A stretch of 64,000 nucleotides of DNA, from the NCBI RefSeq assembly GCF_004296405.1, contig NZ_PSRR01000002.1, forward strand, positions 1 to 64,000. The letters are read 5' to 3'. Each line of letters starts with the position of its first letter. Position 1 is the stretch's first letter. This stretch comes from Bradyrhizobium sp. Leo170. GTDB lineage: Bacteria > Pseudomonadota > Alphaproteobacteria > Rhizobiales > Xanthobacteraceae. The position numbers and the translations under genes were made by a program. The notes beneath the pieces were generated by a model that worked only from the letters and a program-made list of their open reading frames with translations, was not told where the DNA came from and did not search any database. Positions 61,624 to 64,000 of this stretch are shown piece by piece.

Positions 61624-62952
61624 ATGATTCGCTGGCCTGAATCGCGTATTAATGTACCTTACCCCTACTGGGACGACTTGGGGATAATCACCATTATTGC
61701 GCTGCAAACATGTGGGAGGATCGTTGCTGGCCTCCTGGCGCTATCTTGTGCCGGGTGCATTATCACGCCTGGATCCGGCCCGCTGGCGACGGATGTCCGA
61801 TCGGCGTCGGAAGGGCTTGAGCCTGCCACCCTCCCCTACGCCCTGGTCAAGCTGACGCCCGAGGTTGTCGAAGTCCTCGGCCGCTATACGCCAAGGCTGT
61901 CCTCGGCCTTTGCCGACAGGGCGCCGGCGAAGGCGTTCCGCTTCGGCGTGGGCGACACGGTGAGCATCACGATATTCGAATCCGCAGCCGGCGGCCTGTT
62001 TACATCGGACGCCGGCGTCCGCGCCGGCAACTTCGTTACGGTTCCAAACCAGGCGGTGGACGAGAAGGGATATATTGCCGTTCCGTACGCGGGCACGATC
62101 CGGGCGCTGGGCCGCACCCCATCGGAGATCCGTGACGAGGTCACGGATAAGCTCAAGGGCCGAGCCCTCGAGCCGCAGGTCGTCGTGGCTCTGGCCGAGC
62201 AGAACACGTCCTTGGTCAGCGTGCTTGGCGACGTGCGCAACGCCGGCCGCTTTCGTGCGAGTCCGTCCGCCGAGCGCATCATCGACACCATCGCGCGCGC
62301 CGGCGGACCTGCGACGCAAGGCTATGACATGTGGGTCTCGCTCGAGCGCAAGGGACACCGGGCTAGCGTCCCGTTCGGCGCATTGATGTACGAGCCTTCC
62401 AACAACATCTACGTGTTGCCGAACGACGTCATCTATCTCTACAGCCAACCGCAGACCTTCGTCGCGTTCGGTGCGTCCGGCCTGCAGGGGCAATTCAAGT
62501 TCGATGCGTGGCGCATCTCGCTAGCCGAGGCGGTAGGCAAGCAGGGCGGCATGAACGATGGATTGGCTGATCCGTCGTCGGTCTTCCTGTATCGGGGCGA
62601 GACGCGCGAGGTGGCCAAGGAAATGGGCGTCGATTGCAGGCCCTTTAAGGGTCCGATCATTCCTATAGTTTATCTGATCAATTTCCGCGATCCTTCGGGT
62701 TATTTCCTCGCTCAAACCTTTGAAATGCGGAACAAGGACGTCATCTACACGTCCAACTCTGCCACGGTCGAAACCACCAAGTTCCTGAATTTCGTGCGAA
62801 CGGTCCTGGCCACGGCAAACGACCCGATCATCTACGCGACCAACGGCTACGCACTCAAGGCCGCCACCGCGGGCGGAACAAGCACGGTGATCACGACACC
62901 GACGCCAATTACTTCACCATCGGTCACAATTACACCAGCGATCACTCGGTGA
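61624..62952 (+). CDS. Outer-membrane polysaccharide export lipoprotein (Wza/BexD family)
   Basis: A 442-residue protein. A hydrophobic segment (RIVAGLLALSCAGC) ends in a likely lipobox Cys near residue 44, preceded by an unusually long N-terminus. FRFGVGDTVSITIFE opens the Poly_export domain, GYIAVPYAGTIRALGRTPSEI follows, and then come SLB-type units: LVSVLGDVRNAGRFRAS and a block near VLPNDVIYLYSQPQTFVAFGA. It should form the outer-membrane pore for the polysaccharide, contacting ExoP in the periplasm. It is 96 bases downstream of exoP on the same strand. The last 40 residues are rich in Thr and Pro. Confidence 0.9.
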   Translation: MIRWPESRINVPYPYWDDLGIITIIALQTCGRIVAGLLALSCAGCIITPGSGPLATDVRSASEGLEPATLPYALVKLTPEVVEVLGRYTPRLSSAFADRAPAKAFRFGVGDTVSITIFESAAGGLFTSDAGVRAGNFVTVPNQAVDEKGYIAVPYAGTIRALGRTPSEIRDEVTDKLKGRALEPQVVVALAEQNTSLVSVLGDVRNAGRFRASPSAERIIDTIARAGGPATQGYDMWVSLERKGHRASVPFGALMYEPSNNIYVLPNDVIYLYSQPQTFVAFGASGLQGQFKFDAWRISLAEAVGKQGGMNDGLADPSSVFLYRGETREVAKEMGVDCRPFKGPIIPIVYLINFRDPSGYFLAQTFEMRNKDVIYTSNSATVETTKFLNFVRTVLATANDPIIYATNGYALKAATAGGTSTVITTPTPITSPSVTITPAITR

Positions 62953-62988
62953 TTCGGCGGGCTTATGCCCGGCGACGCTGCCGGCACG

Positions 62989-63014
62989 GCATGATCTCCG
63001 GGAGGAGATCATGC
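62989..63014. terminator. Hairpin after the export lipoprotein gene
   Basis: GCATGATCTCC, loop GGGA, GGAGATCATGC: an 11-base-pair stem about 37 bases past the stop at 62952. The arm GGAGATCATGC also occurs in the palindromic repeat at 17716-17842, so it may be a short member of that family. No U-tract follows. Confidence 0.6.
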
Positions 63015-63150
63015 GTCCATTACGCCGCTACCGCGCCGCTCCACGTGGGCAGCGAGAAGCGCTATCGCGTGCCGCCCAATGCACCCGGATGTGCGCCCGG
63101 CGGCTACAGGAGCCGCTCCAGCGACGCGCGGGCCCAGAACGAGCGTCGCA

Positions 63151-63215
63151 TTTAATTCATTTAATTTTGCAATTAATCGTTGCTCTATTTAATAGTTTAT
63201 TATACATTAAATAAT
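63151..63215. promoter_or_regulatory. AT-rich tract upstream of the priming transferase gene
   Basis: TTTAATTCATTTAATTTTGC, then CAATTAATCG and TCTATTTAATAGTTTATTAT. It lies 40-100 bases before the ATG at 63253 and contains TTTAATTTTG, a one-base-longer variant of the recurring motif. Between 62953 and here only the hairpin at 62989-63014 was noted. Confidence 0.5.
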
Positions 63216-63252
63216 GGTTAAGACGGGCCACCCTTGATCATTTCAGCAAGCC

Positions 63253-64000
63253 ATGAATTTCATAAGCCGCAACATTGCAGCGGACGTCCACGGCGAGTTT
63301 GCCGCTCGTAGCTTCAGTCCACCGCTGAAGTCAGAACGAAAATGGCCGATCCGCTATCGCTCCATTGAGTTGTTCGCGACCTGCAGCGACGTCGCGATCA
63401 TCCTGATCGCCGGCATTCTTTCCACACTGCTTTACCGGCTGTATGCCGGCGCGACTGCAGCCGATGTCAGCAAGGCCGTAGGCTCCGCAATCGTCGTCGC
63501 GGCGCTCTACGTTTCCCTGCTGAAGATGCGAGGCATGTACAGGCCACCTGAGTTGCTCGCATTTCGCCGTCAAGTCCACGCCGTTTGCCTCTCCTGGATA
63601 TTCGTGTTCGTTCTGCTCAGCGGAGCGGTCGGCGCCTTCAACATTGGCGCAGAACTCTCCCGCGGCGCCGGCATCGCCTTTGCCGTCGTCGGCCTGGCGA
63701 TGCTGATCGGACATCGGGGCGTCATGAGAGCCCTGCTCTCGAAGGGCCTCAACGACCGGAAATTTTCCGGCGGCAATGTGGTGTTGATCACGGACCAGGC
63801 GCGATCGCAGGACACCGGGTTGGCGGAGGCGCTCACGGCACTGGGATTTCGCTTGGCTGGACATTTCAGCCTGCCTCGGCCCGGCGCCAGTTCAAGCTAC
63901 CGCAGGCGACTTAGCGGCCTTGTCGTCCGGCATGCACGCGGCTTCGACATTGAACAGATCATTGTGGAAGCAGATCCGAACCGATGGTGCGAGTTGCGCG
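63253..64000 (+). CDS. Polyprenyl-phosphate sugar-1-phosphate transferase, N-terminal part (cut by window edge)
   Basis: An open frame from ATG at 63253 runs past the right edge without a stop (249 codons seen). It has four hydrophobic helices: VAIILIAGILSTLLYRLY, AIVVAALYVSLLKM, WIFVFVLLSGAVGAF and IAFAVVGLAMLIG. These are followed by NVVLITDQ and a domain resembling the CoA-binding-like part of WbaP/WcaJ/PssA-type initiating enzymes. MRGMYRPPELLAFRRQ between helices two and three is typical of the group. The catalytic bacterial sugar transferase domain would lie beyond the window. It would load the first sugar phosphate onto undecaprenyl phosphate and start the repeat unit built by the island's transferases. 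Confidence 0.85.
   Translation, partial: MNFISRNIAADVHGEFAARSFSPPLKSERKWPIRYRSIELFATCSDVAIILIAGILSTLLYRLYAGATAADVSKAVGSAIVVAALYVSLLKMRGMYRPPELLAFRRQVHAVCLSWIFVFVLLSGAVGAFNIGAELSRGAGIAFAVVGLAMLIGHRGVMRALLSKGLNDRKFSGGNVVLITDQARSQDTGLAEALTALGFRLAGHFSLPRPGASSSYRRRLSGLVVRHARGFDIEQIIVEADPNRWCELR

Overview
The window is about 64 kb of GC-rich DNA (roughly 60% G+C by eye) from an alphaproteobacterium, most likely Bradyrhizobium or a close relative. The basis is the rhizobial intergenic palindromes (for example 17716-17842), the ExoP-like and Wza-like export genes, the rhizobial style of type I secretion operons and the W-rich/RTX secreted proteins. It is an accessory polysaccharide island: about a dozen glycosyltransferases, sugar-nucleotide enzymes, a flippase, a polymerase and export proteins, interleaved with three type I secretion systems (T1SS). 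No tRNA, rRNA or CRISPR array was seen.

Layout. 1-930 (+): end of rfbB and a methyltransferase-like gene. 941-16560 (-): an RTX protein with its own terminator, a methyltransferase, T1SS-1 (ABC, adaptor, Sel1-repeat protein), a 1317-residue protein carrying repeats plus GH99-like, GT4 and GT2 domains, a small repeat protein, a secreted GH99-like protein, a GT92-like enzyme and a methyltransferase. 17059-20671: a ParA-like ATPase, a lone transposase OrfA-like gene, 1.3 kb of apparently empty DNA, small genes and a VanZ-like protein. 20668-24773: acetyltransferase, GT32-like enzyme, an exosortase-family protein with an overlapping partner gene, and a DUF1488-like gene. 25070-31165 (-): T1SS-2 with its evident cargo, a 919-residue beta-helix/Ig-like/W-rich/RTX protein. 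31947-35092: GT2, 2OG-Fe(II) oxygenase, and a Sec-exported paralogue of the cargo's beta-helix domain. 35684-38335 (+): algD and a GT4. 38468-43097 (-): deacetylase, GT4, Wzy-like polymerase, GT2. 43147-44410 (+): a decayed copy of the exoP promoter and 5' end, then a methyltransferase. 44541-58473 (-): GT8, GT2, DegT aminotransferase, GT2, epimerase, a frameshifted second DegT aminotransferase, a WbpD-like acetyltransferase, a flippase, a WbpB-like dehydrogenase and T1SS-3 with a small leader gene. 59194 to the end (+): exoP-like co-polymerase/kinase, Wza-like export lipoprotein and the start of a polyprenyl-phosphate sugar-1-phosphate transferase.

How it works together (inference). The last three genes with the Wzy-like polymerase and the flippase make a nearly complete Wzx/Wzy-type exopolysaccharide machine. 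AlgD should supply GDP-mannuronate. The WbpB/WbpD/WbpE-like set should supply a 3-acetamido uronic acid, but its aminotransferase is frameshifted as given. The T1SS cargoes and the Sec-exported beta-helix protein would act on or bind the polymer outside the cell.

Most notable: (i) one beta-helix domain packaged for two export routes; (ii) a recurring CAAATTAAA/TTTAATTTG motif inside AT-rich intergenic tracts across the island; (iii) a promoter-plus-5' duplicate of exoP; (iv) an exosortase-like gene with an unrecognised partner and no visible substrate.
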